Source: Dokdonia pacifica (lineage in GTDB: Bacteria; Bacteroidota; Bacteroidia; Flavobacteriales; Flavobacteriaceae). From it: 64,000 nt of DNA. A program made the position numbers and the translations under genes. Location of the stretch: positions 1,488,001 to 1,552,000 of the forward strand of contig NZ_FZNY01000001.1 in assembly GCF_900188275.1 (NCBI RefSeq). Reading direction: 5' to 3'. The notes below the pieces were generated by a model. The model searched no databases and was not told the DNA's origin. It saw nothing but the letters and a program-made list of their open reading frames with translations. This document shows positions 7,247 to 16,937 of the stretch, in pieces; position 1 is the stretch's first letter; every line of letters starts with the position of its first letter.

Positions 7247-9208
7247 TTATGGACACACTGGAGGACAAGATGGCCATCTATTTCTTCTAGCATGTCTACA
7301 AATTCTTCTTACCATTGGGTCAACAATTGCGTGTTCGGCAGTATCGGTTGCTCCACCTGCATTATGATCATTAGCAACTAAAACTAAGATTTGAGTAAGC
7401 CAGTTTGCTTGAGCAGTTCTAAGAGCAGCGATAAATCTTGGGTCAAACCTTATAAAAAGTTCTGCTATAGTTGGGTTATTTACCAATAAGGATGCGGGGA
7501 TATTTATAGCTTCTATGGCTGTTTCTAACGGTGTGATTACAGAAGGGTCTATAAGCGCATTTCTAAATCGTGTAGCATGAACGCGCTCATGTGCTAGTAC
7601 TGCTTCTTGCATATACCATTGTGCTGTAGGAGGACAATTTCCTAAACTATTTAATTCTGTGATTTGAGCGCAATAGTTTGCAGCTGTTGTATTCCCTCCA
7701 GGTCCCGTAACTTCTGTTTGACTAGGTAATATTCTTTGTTGTAAAGAGTAATTACCTACTACTTCAGACAATATAGGTTGCCAAGTTGCACCCGTATTTA
7801 TGACATCTACTCTTACTTGAACATTTTCTGGAAATGTGAGCCCATAATCACATGCTCCTAAAGGAATTGAAGGAACGGCTCCAGGTTGAACAATTGCATT
7901 TGCCACATTAAATGGAGCATTTGCAATTACAGGTCTTATAGGAGGATTTACTTCTGCTCCTCGGTCTCTTTTATCTAAAAAATCTATGGTATTGGTTCCT
8001 ACAATGCCATCTACTGTTATTCCTACATCGGTTTGAAATGCTCTAACGGCTCTATTTGTTTCTGATCCAAAATCACCATCTACCCCAAAATTAGGTAAAG
8101 GATACCCTAATTTTATTAATACCTCTTGAATTCTTCTTACATGGGTTCCTTTGTTTCCATTAGTTATAGTTCTGTGATTATCAAAAGTAGCTTCTAAAGC
8201 TTTATTTTTAGAAAATCGGCTAGCAGGAGGGAAATCATGGCCATCACCTATTTTTAGTTGGACCTTTTTCTGAACCATTCCTTTTTGCTGAATCGTATGA
8301 GTTAATTCATGAGCTAATAGATGCTTCCCGTCTTTAGAATTTGGGTTATACTTTCCCTCATTGAAATAAATATCATTGCCATGCGTAAAGGCTTGTGCTC
8401 CTATTTCTTTATTCATTTGAACAGATTCACTATCTGTATGAATTTTAACATGTCCAAAATCAGCATTGAAACCTGATTCCATTGAAGATAAAGTGCTAGG
8501 ATCCATTTTTCTTCCACCTCTTCCTTTTCTTAAGGAACTTTCTAATTTTGAATGTGTGGAATTTTGGGATTTGCTTTTTTGTAATGGAGATTCCTCATTT
8601 TCATTTTTTGACATTTTCTTTTTTTCGCACTCACTACATTTTGCTTGTACAGATTCTTTTTCTTGTCCACATTCTGCACATTTTGTTTGCACAGCTTCTT
8701 CCTCCTCCATGGCTTGAACGGGTTCTTCTTCTTCCATTTTTTGAACAGGTTCCTCTTCCTCCATTTTCTGTACGGGTTCTTCTTCTTCCATCATCTGTAC
8801 AGGCTCCTCTTCCTCCATTTTCTGTACAGGTTCTTCTTCTTCCATCATCTGTACAGGTTCTTCCTCCTCCATTTTTTGAACGGGTTCTTCTTCTTCCATC
8901 ATCTGCACAGATTCTTCCTCCTCCATTTTCTGGACAGGCGCTTCTTCTTCTGAAGCTTCCATTTTTTGTACTAAAGGAGTCACACTTTCGGCAAGTGGTT
9001 TTTGTTGTACTTCTTCTTCTCCTTCCATTTTTTGTACAGCCTCACCAGATCCTGTTTTATTGACAACTTTGTCTGCCATATGATCTGCTTCTACTTCATA
9101 CTTATCACCAGGACTTCCCATAGCCAATTTTGGTTGGACTTTTGGTTTAAAAAATGAATCTCCACCCAGAACTTGGTTTGGTGGAAGTTTTGATTGCCTC
9201 CTTCTCAT
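7247..9208 (-). CDS. DUF4157 eCIS cargo with peptidoglycan-binding domain and second HExxH motif
   Basis: The 653-aa protein starts MRRRQSKLPP. The cargo block QPKLAMGSPGDKYEVEAD is followed by about ten copies of a 9-residue acidic repeat (EEEEPVQKM and variants, roughly residues 85-170), then a short CxxC pair region (CAECGQ, CSECEK). DUF4157 follows, with HLLAHELTHTIQQ near residue 299. A peptidoglycan-binding domain of the PG_binding_1 type lies at about 345-410 (VRRIQEVLIKLGY, DGDFGSETNRAVRAFQ). The C-terminal region has a second zincin-like motif LAHERVHAT near residue 539 and ends in a Cys/Arg-rich tail. The combination suggests an envelope-directed, metal-dependent effector. A lipoprotein gene follows 13 bp downstream. 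Catalytic activity of either HExxH is unproven. Confidence 0.82.
   Translation of the reverse strand: MRRRQSKLPPNQVLGGDSFFKPKVQPKLAMGSPGDKYEVEADHMADKVVNKTGSGEAVQKMEGEEEVQQKPLAESVTPLVQKMEASEEEAPVQKMEEEESVQMMEEEEPVQKMEEEEPVQMMEEEEPVQKMEEEEPVQMMEEEEPVQKMEEEEPVQKMEEEEPVQAMEEEEAVQTKCAECGQEKESVQAKCSECEKKKMSKNENEESPLQKSKSQNSTHSKLESSLRKGRGGRKMDPSTLSSMESGFNADFGHVKIHTDSESVQMNKEIGAQAFTHGNDIYFNEGKYNPNSKDGKHLLAHELTHTIQQKGMVQKKVQLKIGDGHDFPPASRFSKNKALEATFDNHRTITNGNKGTHVRRIQEVLIKLGYPLPNFGVDGDFGSETNRAVRAFQTDVGITVDGIVGTNTIDFLDKRDRGAEVNPPIRPVIANAPFNVANAIVQPGAVPSIPLGACDYGLTFPENVQVRVDVINTGATWQPILSEVVGNYSLQQRILPSQTEVTGPGGNTTAANYCAQITELNSLGNCPPTAQWYMQEAVLAHERVHATRFRNALIDPSVITPLETAIEAINIPASLLVNNPTIAELFIRFDPRFIAALRTAQANWLTQILVLVANDHNAGGATDTAEHAIVDPMVRRICRHARRNRWPSCPPVCP
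8690..8945 (-). repeat. 27-bp tandem repeat coding for acidic EEEEPVQKM units
   Basis: About ten tandem 27-bp units inside the DUF4157 gene encode EEEE(P/S/A)VQ(K/M)M(E). They are nearly identical at DNA level, so the copy number is likely to vary by slippage or recombination. The opposite strand gives long Phe/Leu-rich frames that are not genes. Confidence 0.9.
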
Positions 9209-9229
9209 AATCCGCGTTTTATATTTTTA

Positions 9230-11164
9230 TTACCAATTAGTAAATATCATATGATCAAGCCATGGGAATCTACAAATGCCTATTCCCCATGGAAGTTTAT
9301 CTACTAAAATGTCTTGTGTTTTTCGTTCTATAACAATCTTAGGATTGTCTTCTTTAAAACTTAATTTACCTTGTCTTTGTAAAAATTCGTGACGTAATAA
9401 ATCTGTAGATGCATTATGAAGTACTCCCCAATTTTCAATCACAGATGTCAACAATTCTTCTGCTTGCTCTTTAATAGTATCTGATAATTGGATGTGTCTT
9501 CTAATGGGTGTTTTCACAGGAACACCGCATAGAAATTTTTCAAATAGCATCTGACTTTCTAATTGCTGCTCTTTTTTTGTTGCTAGATAGTGTAATGCAT
9601 GAATTGCTAACTCCTTATTTATAATTTCATTATTGTCATTTGTGATTTCACAATTCCTAAAAAAATGTTTTAAATAAGGGTGTAAAATGATAAGCCCAGC
9701 ATTAGGCACATAGTATGTCCCTGTATTTGTAAATACGAGTTCTTCTCGTTGTGTTGTGATTTCTTTTATGTAAGTATCTATAGTAAGGGACTCGCTTTTG
9801 TTTTCTTTTTGAGGTAGTGATGTAATTTCTTTGTCATCTTCGTTTTTGTTTTCTGATACTTCTTTTTGAAGATGATTATCAAATCGTTTTTTATCTCCTG
9901 AAATATGTGTAGAATCAGCTATTGTATTGTCTTCTGTTTTATTGATTTGTTGTGATGCTTTTTTGGGTTTATTGTCTACATCTACATCTGCATTTATATC
10001 TGTAATACTCTGTGTTTCTTTTTGTGATTTGAGATCATTTTCTTCTGATGATGCTTCTTTGTCTGCCTCATTTTGAATAGTTATATTTTCTTTAAACATT
10101 ACTTGTTCATTATCTTTTATGAGGTTGGTTAAGACGTTATCATTTGGAAATTTTTCATTAGTATTTGCAGTGTTTTCTTCTATTTCTTTCGGTTTTATAG
10201 TGTTCGATTTTTGTAATTGTAATACTGGTTGTAACACTATTGATGCTTCCCCAGAAAGACCTATCTCATTGTAAGTGTGTATGAGATGTGCTACTCGTGA
10301 TATGTGTGTTTCAGAGGTGTTTTTTACGTCACTTTGTAAGATCGTAAGGGTATCAGGTTTTGAAATTTTAAATGCCTGTTGTATCATGGCTAAGACCGCT
10401 TTCGCGAAAGCGTATACATCTTTATCCTGAATCGCTGTATTTTTTATAACAACCGAAGAAATCGTTTCTATAAAAACAGTGAGATTTTTTGATTGTAAAT
10501 AAGTGATGAGTTCACTCCACATATAATCTCTAGCTATTTCGCTTAAAGAACTGAACGACTTTATGATGTCATCATGTAGGACTTTAGTTTGAGCACTGTT
10601 TTTAAAGGTAGCTTTCAGTATTGTTTGTAACTCTGGGTCTGTAAACTGTTGAATAGAGCGTTTTTTACAAATAGGTTTGTGAAGTAAATTCTTGTATTGG
10701 TTTGCAAAAGAACTACTTGCAGCAATCTCTGTAATTTCCTGATGTGTAAATTGCAATGAATCTCCTGTAGATTTCCACCAAGGTGTATATCCGTTTTCAA
10801 TAAAAAAAAGTAACGATCGTTGATGGTGTTCTTGGGTATTTATAAGCAGTACTTCTTCTGTAGCTTTTGAAGGTGCTTTTAAAATGGCATCAATTTTTTG
10901 AACTAATTTTTCTTTTGTATCTGTTTTTAAAGTTTTAAAATCATTGTGATTTGTCGCTTTGATATCCAGTCTTAATTGTGGTATTTGTACAATTTCTGAT
11001 GGAAGTTTTTGCTCTATACTTTTAAAATAATTTTCTAGATAGGGAAGAATATCTTCCTTTAAGAACATTCCAAGGCGATCCTTGAGATCATACGCTACAG
11101 TTGTGCTGTTGGTCTCAATCTCAAGGAAAACCTTGTTTATGATATGTTCTTGTTCTAGTATCAT
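9230..11164 (-). CDS. contractile injection system tape-measure-like protein (CIS_TMP family)
   Basis: This 644-aa protein matches the pattern of the eCIS tape-measure family. The N-terminus MILEQEHIINKVFLEI is typical, a low-complexity acidic linker spans about residues 330-470, and the C-terminal part has the hallmark NAGLIILHPYLKHFF followed by LPWGIGICRFPWLDHM at the end. It overlaps the upstream 1920-aa gene by one base at 11164, so the two are translationally linked. A GCTTTCGCGAAAGC palindrome lies inside the coding sequence at 10397-10412 and is read through in frame. In related systems this gene sits at the end of the structural block, as here. Its role as length ruler follows from the family, not from anything visible here. 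Confidence 0.85.
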   Translation of the reverse strand: MILEQEHIINKVFLEIETNSTTVAYDLKDRLGMFLKEDILPYLENYFKSIEQKLPSEIVQIPQLRLDIKATNHNDFKTLKTDTKEKLVQKIDAILKAPSKATEEVLLINTQEHHQRSLLFFIENGYTPWWKSTGDSLQFTHQEITEIAASSSFANQYKNLLHKPICKKRSIQQFTDPELQTILKATFKNSAQTKVLHDDIIKSFSSLSEIARDYMWSELITYLQSKNLTVFIETISSVVIKNTAIQDKDVYAFAKAVLAMIQQAFKISKPDTLTILQSDVKNTSETHISRVAHLIHTYNEIGLSGEASIVLQPVLQLQKSNTIKPKEIEENTANTNEKFPNDNVLTNLIKDNEQVMFKENITIQNEADKEASSEENDLKSQKETQSITDINADVDVDNKPKKASQQINKTEDNTIADSTHISGDKKRFDNHLQKEVSENKNEDDKEITSLPQKENKSESLTIDTYIKEITTQREELVFTNTGTYYVPNAGLIILHPYLKHFFRNCEITNDNNEIINKELAIHALHYLATKKEQQLESQMLFEKFLCGVPVKTPIRRHIQLSDTIKEQAEELLTSVIENWGVLHNASTDLLRHEFLQRQGKLSFKEDNPKIVIERKTQDILVDKLPWGIGICRFPWLDHMIFTNW

Positions 11165-14100
11165 TATGATATAGGTGCAATTAGGTCTATAAAGTCTTGT
11201 ATACGTACTCTTGTATAGTTAGGTAGCGTATCACTATTAAGACATTGCATTAAGAATTCTCTTAAAGTTCCTTCTAATTTTTTTGGATCAGGATCCCCTA
11301 TATCAAATTCCGTATTTGAAAGTGAACCTAGTGCAGTTTTAACAACATCCATAACTGGATCTAGATTTGCTATATCTTGATCGTTTAAATCATCTTGGCA
11401 ATGGAGAATATGTATTAGGAGTCTAATTTGTACTCGTAAGTACTTTGATGCAAATATAAATATCTCTGAGCCAGCTTCTTCTTGTAATAGCCCATTAGAA
11501 GTAAACGTAATGTGCTGTGAAAATGCCTCATTCAATTTGTCATTTCTATCTCCATTTATATATAGATTAATATCATTCATGACCCTTTCATATAATGCCT
11601 TTGTTACATTAACGATATGATTAGGATTCTCTGAAGAAGGATCATTTTTTATGGTGTCATAATCATCTGAAATTGAATTAGCTACTCTTTCATTACAATT
11701 TTTTGGTTCTTCATTATTGAAAGTTACCGTGATTTCTGTATTATCTGATATAAAATTATCACAGAGACCTCCAGAGATTATTAATATCCCATTTGTAGAA
11801 AAATCAATAAGTTCTTGAGGATTATCTGTTGGTAATTGAAATGTTACTTCAGCACCTTGTCCATTACCTTTTTCTCCTCCTTCAAATTCCCATCCTACAT
11901 TTGTACCAGGATATAAAGTAGCATCATAGTTTACTGCGGTAAATGTGATTGTAATTTCAGTTTGTCCGTCTACTAACTGAATATTTTTAGGAGACCAGTC
12001 TATACCAAAATTCACAAGTTCTCTCCTAACAATTAATGTTTCTGAAGTATTTACCTCTCCATTTATAATAAAACGTATCGTTTCATTAAACCTATTGAAA
12101 GCTGAAGTAAGTCGTATTGTACGTGTTGATCTATTAATTGAAATTCCAGTACTATTACCTTGTACATCTATAGTTGTGTCAGGAGAAAGATTATATTGAG
12201 TTACAACCTCATTTCCTCCTTCTTCAAAACAAACGGCATTATCATTTAAATTAAACTCAATATCTGGCTCTGTAATTTCTATAGTTACCGTTCGGGTAGT
12301 AACCTCTACAGGATCACAAGAAGAAGTATTCAGCATTAATGATATATCAAAAGAAACCGGGCCAGTTGGATTAGCTGGTATTGTAAAATTATGTAAAGGA
12401 TTTAGGTCTATTGAGGTGTTTTCATCTCCAAAATCCCAAGCAGCGGTTACTTCAGTTTCTTGTTGTGGTGTTAATCCGTCTATAGAAAAATTAACTTCAA
12501 CAGTTGTAGTACCTCTTTCTACAGAAATAGTGTTTGGTGACCAATTTATAGCAGCATTGGTAGGTCGTTCTCTTACAACAAGCACCTCAGATTCTATGAC
12601 TTCACCATCTATAACAAATCGTATATCTTGCCCATAGGCATCAAATAGGTTATGTTGTATGTTTATAGTATCTGTTAATACCTCAATTCCTGGGATGTCA
12701 CCTTCAACAGTCATAGGCGCAAGAGGAATTACTTGAAAGCCTACATCTATAAATCCTACTTCTGGATCGAGACATACTTCATTTCGATCTAGTTGAAGTG
12801 TATGGTCTACATCTGTAATCGTAATCTGTATTTCTTTTGTTATTTGCACAAAACTACATGGTCCTCCTTCTATGGAAAGCACTACTGTAAAAGGATGCGT
12901 GCCAGGTTCTAAATTTGCAGTGTTATATTCATGTGTAAAATCAATTTCACTAGAAACTCCTCCATCTCCAAAATCCCAATTGAACCCTAAATCTTCTTTC
13001 TGCTCATCTGTTAGACCTGTAACTACAAACGAAATAGAAACACTTGGTGTTCCTTCTGCCACCGTTGGGTTTTCTGGAGTACAAGTGAAATCTGCAAAGT
13101 TATTTTTGTTTGTAACCACTAGTTCAGGAGTGGTTTGAGCTTCGTCATTTACTGAAAATGTAATTGCAGTATCATATGCAGTAAATTCTTGAGGATTTAT
13201 TAATATACTATTTCCATCAATACGTATTCCTTCTATTTCTCCATTTACAGTTACTACTGCATTTTGAGGTTGTACATTAAATGATATTTCTTCTTCTTGA
13301 TCACTTTCTGGATCTACACAAGGATTTGAATCGTCTAAAATTAAACTTGTAATAGGATCTAAGAATGTAATATCATTTATATCTGCATCATTTGCACAAA
13401 GCTCATTGGTAACAGTTAAGGTTGGAGATACTGTATTGTCTGGTGCAATCGGTAATGTATATATATGACTTACGATACCATCAGAACCTGGTCTCACTGA
13501 AGAAATAGGAGTGTTATCTCCAAAATTCCAAGCAAATACACTTGTTGTATTGATTCCCGTTCCGGATACTTCAAAAAATGCCTCTACTCGAGTTCTATCG
13601 TCATTATACACGAAGTCATCTTCTAAAACGATAACCACAGGTTGTGGGTTTTCATATACAGTAATAACAGCTGTAGTTTCTTCGTCATTTACAGTAAATC
13701 TAATGGCTGTTCCAATTAAACTAGAGTGAATTTGATTAGCGTCAAATGCATAGGTGCCATCATCGTTTTGGATAACGCCTCCAGATATGTCACCTTCTAC
13801 AACAGCTTTTACTTCACCATCTGGAGGTGAAACTGTAAATGGAATAGGAGTTGTGCTATCGTCTAAACAGATAAAAGATGTTGGGAGACTTAAAGAAACG
13901 GGTTCTTTAGGTATAATGAAATTCACTGGTGCACAATCAGAACAGCACATATACGGTAATGCAAAATCAGCAATAACTGTATTTCTTGTTGTTAAGTTTC
14001 TTGTGATGATCTCGTTTTCATCAAAAAAGATTCTTTCATTCGTATTGATAATTGCGGGATTTAAGAATTGAATAAAATTCTCTTCTTTTCTAATATTTTG

Positions 14101-16926
14101 ATCTAGTAGCTCTATATAGAGTCTATTTTCTTTAGGAATCGCTTTACATTTTTTAGATAAGCCAGCTACTCGCCATATGTTGTTGAAGAATTCTGCAAGA
14201 TTATAGACCGTTTCTTCAATGCTATCCCCAATCATGACAATCTCATTTCTAGGCACTGGAGTTACTTTTGTTATTTCTTCAAGAAATATAAATCGTGTGC
14301 TTATTCTATCGTCCCAAAGTTTGATAATACCTCCATTCGTATCAAATGGAGTTTTAAGGCGCTTATTTATAATACGATCATCACTATTTTTATCAATTAT
14401 AATGTCAGGAAAAGGACTGTTGATAATGACCTCGTCCACTTTTGGTTGTTCTAAGAATTCTAATTCCAACCGTACAGGTTCATAGGCTACATTATCTTCT
14501 GCATTTCCTGTTAAATATGCCATTACAAAAGTTCCCCCTTCTGGTACACCTCCATAATGTCTAAGCCCTGGATGTTTTTTTACAAACTCAGAGAGTTGTA
14601 GTTGCGTTAAAATTTCTTCTTTTCTTTGTTCTATTTCATCAAGAAGGATCGCTAATTTTTCTCCTGAACAACACACGAATGAAAGTTGATTTATTAGAAG
14701 TCCTAAAATATCTTTTAGTGTATCTTCTAAATCTAAGGTTTGATAAGTAACCTTAAAACGTTTTACAAGTTGACATACCTCATCCAATGTTAATTCATAG
14801 GTATCAATATTACCTGTGTCAATCTCAGAAATAGATTGCGGTATTCTTTCAGAAAGAATATACGTTACAGATAACAGGTCAATAACATCATTGTATATAA
14901 AGTCACGGACGTTTGGTTTTGCATTCCATTCATCTGTAGATAGCAATGCATCTATTTTTGACTTTGCTGCATTTTTAATGTCATTTGCAGAGCCTTTTTT
15001 GTTTTCTTCAAAGGCCTCTTTCATATAACGTCCTATGGTTTTTTCTTCTGCAATAATACTTTCGTCAATGACATTTTTTTGATAAGGTTTGCGTGTTTGT
15101 TTTCCAAAAAGGAGTTGGTCTTTTCGCGATAAAATAGGCTGCTTATCAATATTAAAATCTACGCTAACCTTACCTTTAGGAAGTACATCTGCGGTGATGT
15201 CAGGGTTAATTTCAATATTAGCATTTGGGACTTGTTTGATTTGAGTATAATCAATTTTCCGTATGTTATCTCCTACTTTATCAGTAGTAAACCCAGAAAA
15301 GAAGTTAGCCATAGATGCTAGTATACATTCTTGTTCTGTTGTCCATGCTTTAAGCAGTACATTGAGATCTTCAAACTCACAACGATATTCTCCTAAATCA
15401 ATATCTTCTATGGTTGGATTTACAGATAAGACTTTTACGTCAAAATTTAAACCATATTCTTTTTTTAAGATTAGAACTTGATCTAAAGCGTCTCTGTACG
15501 ATTTCCCCTGTATTCCTTCAATTCTCAAAAAGTTATAATTGTCTATTGCATGGAGAAGTGGTTTCCGGACAACAGGAGATGTAGAAAGATTTGCAGTATG
15601 ATAACTTAAGTTTGAAGTTTGAGTGAAATTTTGATATTTTTCATAACTCCAATTATTTAAAAATGCATTGGTTACATTATAGTAAAATGGAATAGTTTTA
15701 TGACTTAAAAGCCCTCGAAGTCGTGAAGGAGTTATTTTTATTTCTTCCCCTTTTTCTGTTTCTAAATAATTCTTTATAATAAGTTGTACTCTGTTTAATA
15801 AACTTTTTACCTTTTTAAGGTTAGTATCTTCGTGACCTATAATAGGAGATTTATAAAAGCGGTGTCTTAATGATTTATAATGTGTTTGGGTTTCTACTAG
15901 TCTTCCTAATAACAAGTGTTTTGGGAATGATCCAATAGAAGGACAACAGTGCACATTAAGATGTAATAGTAAGTTTTTAATTTCTGTGTATGTGTCTACT
16001 AAGTCTTTTAATACATCATATCTGTATTGAAAGTCAATAGGAACAGCAGAAGGGCTTATATCAAAAAGAGCTGAGATATCGGATGAGATGGTATTATTTC
16101 CAAATTTTTGTAGAATAGCATCTAATCCAATACTTAGATCAGCTAATGTATCATTGTCCTTGATGAGTTTATAATAGTTTTGTTTTAAACGGATAAACTC
16201 TTTTGTGTTTTCATCCGTAAGAATATCTCGTCGCACTGCTATTTCTGGTAAAGCGAGATAGTATTCATACCAGTCGTGTTCATTATAAATAGGATCTTGT
16301 CCTGCAATTGATTTTGCGTCATCAGTAGATACTAATAATACGCGTAATCTAGCTATTTGTTCTATCCCTTGATTGTCACAATCTAAGGCAGTACATAAGT
16401 CACCTTTTTTAGGATAATTTTCTAAATATAGCAGGACAACTTTATCGTTTAATTCGGCATTAGATAAAGTATTTAAGTTTGTATATGTAGTATTCGTAGT
16501 ATCTATATCCTCCTCTGGAAAAATCTCTAAAAGTTCTATTTGAGTTTCTTCTTTAATGAAAGGGGCATATAACGCATTACTATCATCAAAAGATCTGAAA
16601 TGTGTATATGTTTTGAAAGCATTTTGCACAAGTTGGAAACCAGGAGATATCACTTGCCCTTCAATAGGTTTTTTAGGTTCTACAAGTGCTAATAGATCAC
16701 CATCAGTAGTAACGCCGTACCCTTTGGTAATATAGATTTCTTTTTTAGAGCCATTATATGTAATGTCAAAACCACATACAATTCCAACGCCACTTAAACT
16801 TATCCTAGATAAGTGATCTTGGTCTTCAAAATATTCTAAAAATTGATTTAGTTGCCCTTTTGTCAGGACTTGATTATCACTAAATTTACTATACTGTGTC
16901 GTTATGGTAGTTAGCTTTGTGTTCAT
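11164..16926 (-). CDS. 1920-aa eCIS-associated PKD-repeat protein, putative fibre or baseplate appendage
   Basis: The first ~1000 residues are of unknown fold, beginning with SKFSDNQVLTKGQLNQFLEYF. A pair of cysteines (CCSDCAP near residue 1000) precedes a run of PKD-type Ig-like domains recognisable by WDFGD or WNFGD motifs (FAWNFGDNTP, FNWDFGDGGV, AAWDFGDENT) at roughly 1120-1600. The last ~200 residues are helical. PKD domains commonly mediate binding to polysaccharide or protein on cell surfaces. Its position between the second baseplate protein and the tape-measure gene is where tail-fibre genes occur in other eCIS loci, so I infer a fibre or host-binding role. It ends one base inside the next gene. 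Confidence 0.75.
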   Translation of the reverse strand: MNTKLTTITTQYSKFSDNQVLTKGQLNQFLEYFEDQDHLSRISLSGVGIVCGFDITYNGSKKEIYITKGYGVTTDGDLLALVEPKKPIEGQVISPGFQLVQNAFKTYTHFRSFDDSNALYAPFIKEETQIELLEIFPEEDIDTTNTTYTNLNTLSNAELNDKVVLLYLENYPKKGDLCTALDCDNQGIEQIARLRVLLVSTDDAKSIAGQDPIYNEHDWYEYYLALPEIAVRRDILTDENTKEFIRLKQNYYKLIKDNDTLADLSIGLDAILQKFGNNTISSDISALFDISPSAVPIDFQYRYDVLKDLVDTYTEIKNLLLHLNVHCCPSIGSFPKHLLLGRLVETQTHYKSLRHRFYKSPIIGHEDTNLKKVKSLLNRVQLIIKNYLETEKGEEIKITPSRLRGLLSHKTIPFYYNVTNAFLNNWSYEKYQNFTQTSNLSYHTANLSTSPVVRKPLLHAIDNYNFLRIEGIQGKSYRDALDQVLILKKEYGLNFDVKVLSVNPTIEDIDLGEYRCEFEDLNVLLKAWTTEQECILASMANFFSGFTTDKVGDNIRKIDYTQIKQVPNANIEINPDITADVLPKGKVSVDFNIDKQPILSRKDQLLFGKQTRKPYQKNVIDESIIAEEKTIGRYMKEAFEENKKGSANDIKNAAKSKIDALLSTDEWNAKPNVRDFIYNDVIDLLSVTYILSERIPQSISEIDTGNIDTYELTLDEVCQLVKRFKVTYQTLDLEDTLKDILGLLINQLSFVCCSGEKLAILLDEIEQRKEEILTQLQLSEFVKKHPGLRHYGGVPEGGTFVMAYLTGNAEDNVAYEPVRLELEFLEQPKVDEVIINSPFPDIIIDKNSDDRIINKRLKTPFDTNGGIIKLWDDRISTRFIFLEEITKVTPVPRNEIVMIGDSIEETVYNLAEFFNNIWRVAGLSKKCKAIPKENRLYIELLDQNIRKEENFIQFLNPAIINTNERIFFDENEIITRNLTTRNTVIADFALPYMCCSDCAPVNFIIPKEPVSLSLPTSFICLDDSTTPIPFTVSPPDGEVKAVVEGDISGGVIQNDDGTYAFDANQIHSSLIGTAIRFTVNDEETTAVITVYENPQPVVIVLEDDFVYNDDRTRVEAFFEVSGTGINTTSVFAWNFGDNTPISSVRPGSDGIVSHIYTLPIAPDNTVSPTLTVTNELCANDADINDITFLDPITSLILDDSNPCVDPESDQEEEISFNVQPQNAVVTVNGEIEGIRIDGNSILINPQEFTAYDTAITFSVNDEAQTTPELVVTNKNNFADFTCTPENPTVAEGTPSVSISFVVTGLTDEQKEDLGFNWDFGDGGVSSEIDFTHEYNTANLEPGTHPFTVVLSIEGGPCSFVQITKEIQITITDVDHTLQLDRNEVCLDPEVGFIDVGFQVIPLAPMTVEGDIPGIEVLTDTINIQHNLFDAYGQDIRFVIDGEVIESEVLVVRERPTNAAINWSPNTISVERGTTTVEVNFSIDGLTPQQETEVTAAWDFGDENTSIDLNPLHNFTIPANPTGPVSFDISLMLNTSSCDPVEVTTRTVTIEITEPDIEFNLNDNAVCFEEGGNEVVTQYNLSPDTTIDVQGNSTGISINRSTRTIRLTSAFNRFNETIRFIINGEVNTSETLIVRRELVNFGIDWSPKNIQLVDGQTEITITFTAVNYDATLYPGTNVGWEFEGGEKGNGQGAEVTFQLPTDNPQELIDFSTNGILIISGGLCDNFISDNTEITVTFNNEEPKNCNERVANSISDDYDTIKNDPSSENPNHIVNVTKALYERVMNDINLYINGDRNDKLNEAFSQHITFTSNGLLQEEAGSEIFIFASKYLRVQIRLLIHILHCQDDLNDQDIANLDPVMDVVKTALGSLSNTEFDIGDPDPKKLEGTLREFLMQCLNSDTLPNYTRVRIQDFIDLIAPIS

Positions 16927-16937
16927 CCTAATATTTT

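Noticed and set aside
8548-9063. Long plus-strand frames rich in Phe and Leu opposite the DUF4157 gene
   Set aside because: They are the complement of the GAA/GAG-rich 27-bp repeat; codon pattern and lack of any domain show that they are shadows.
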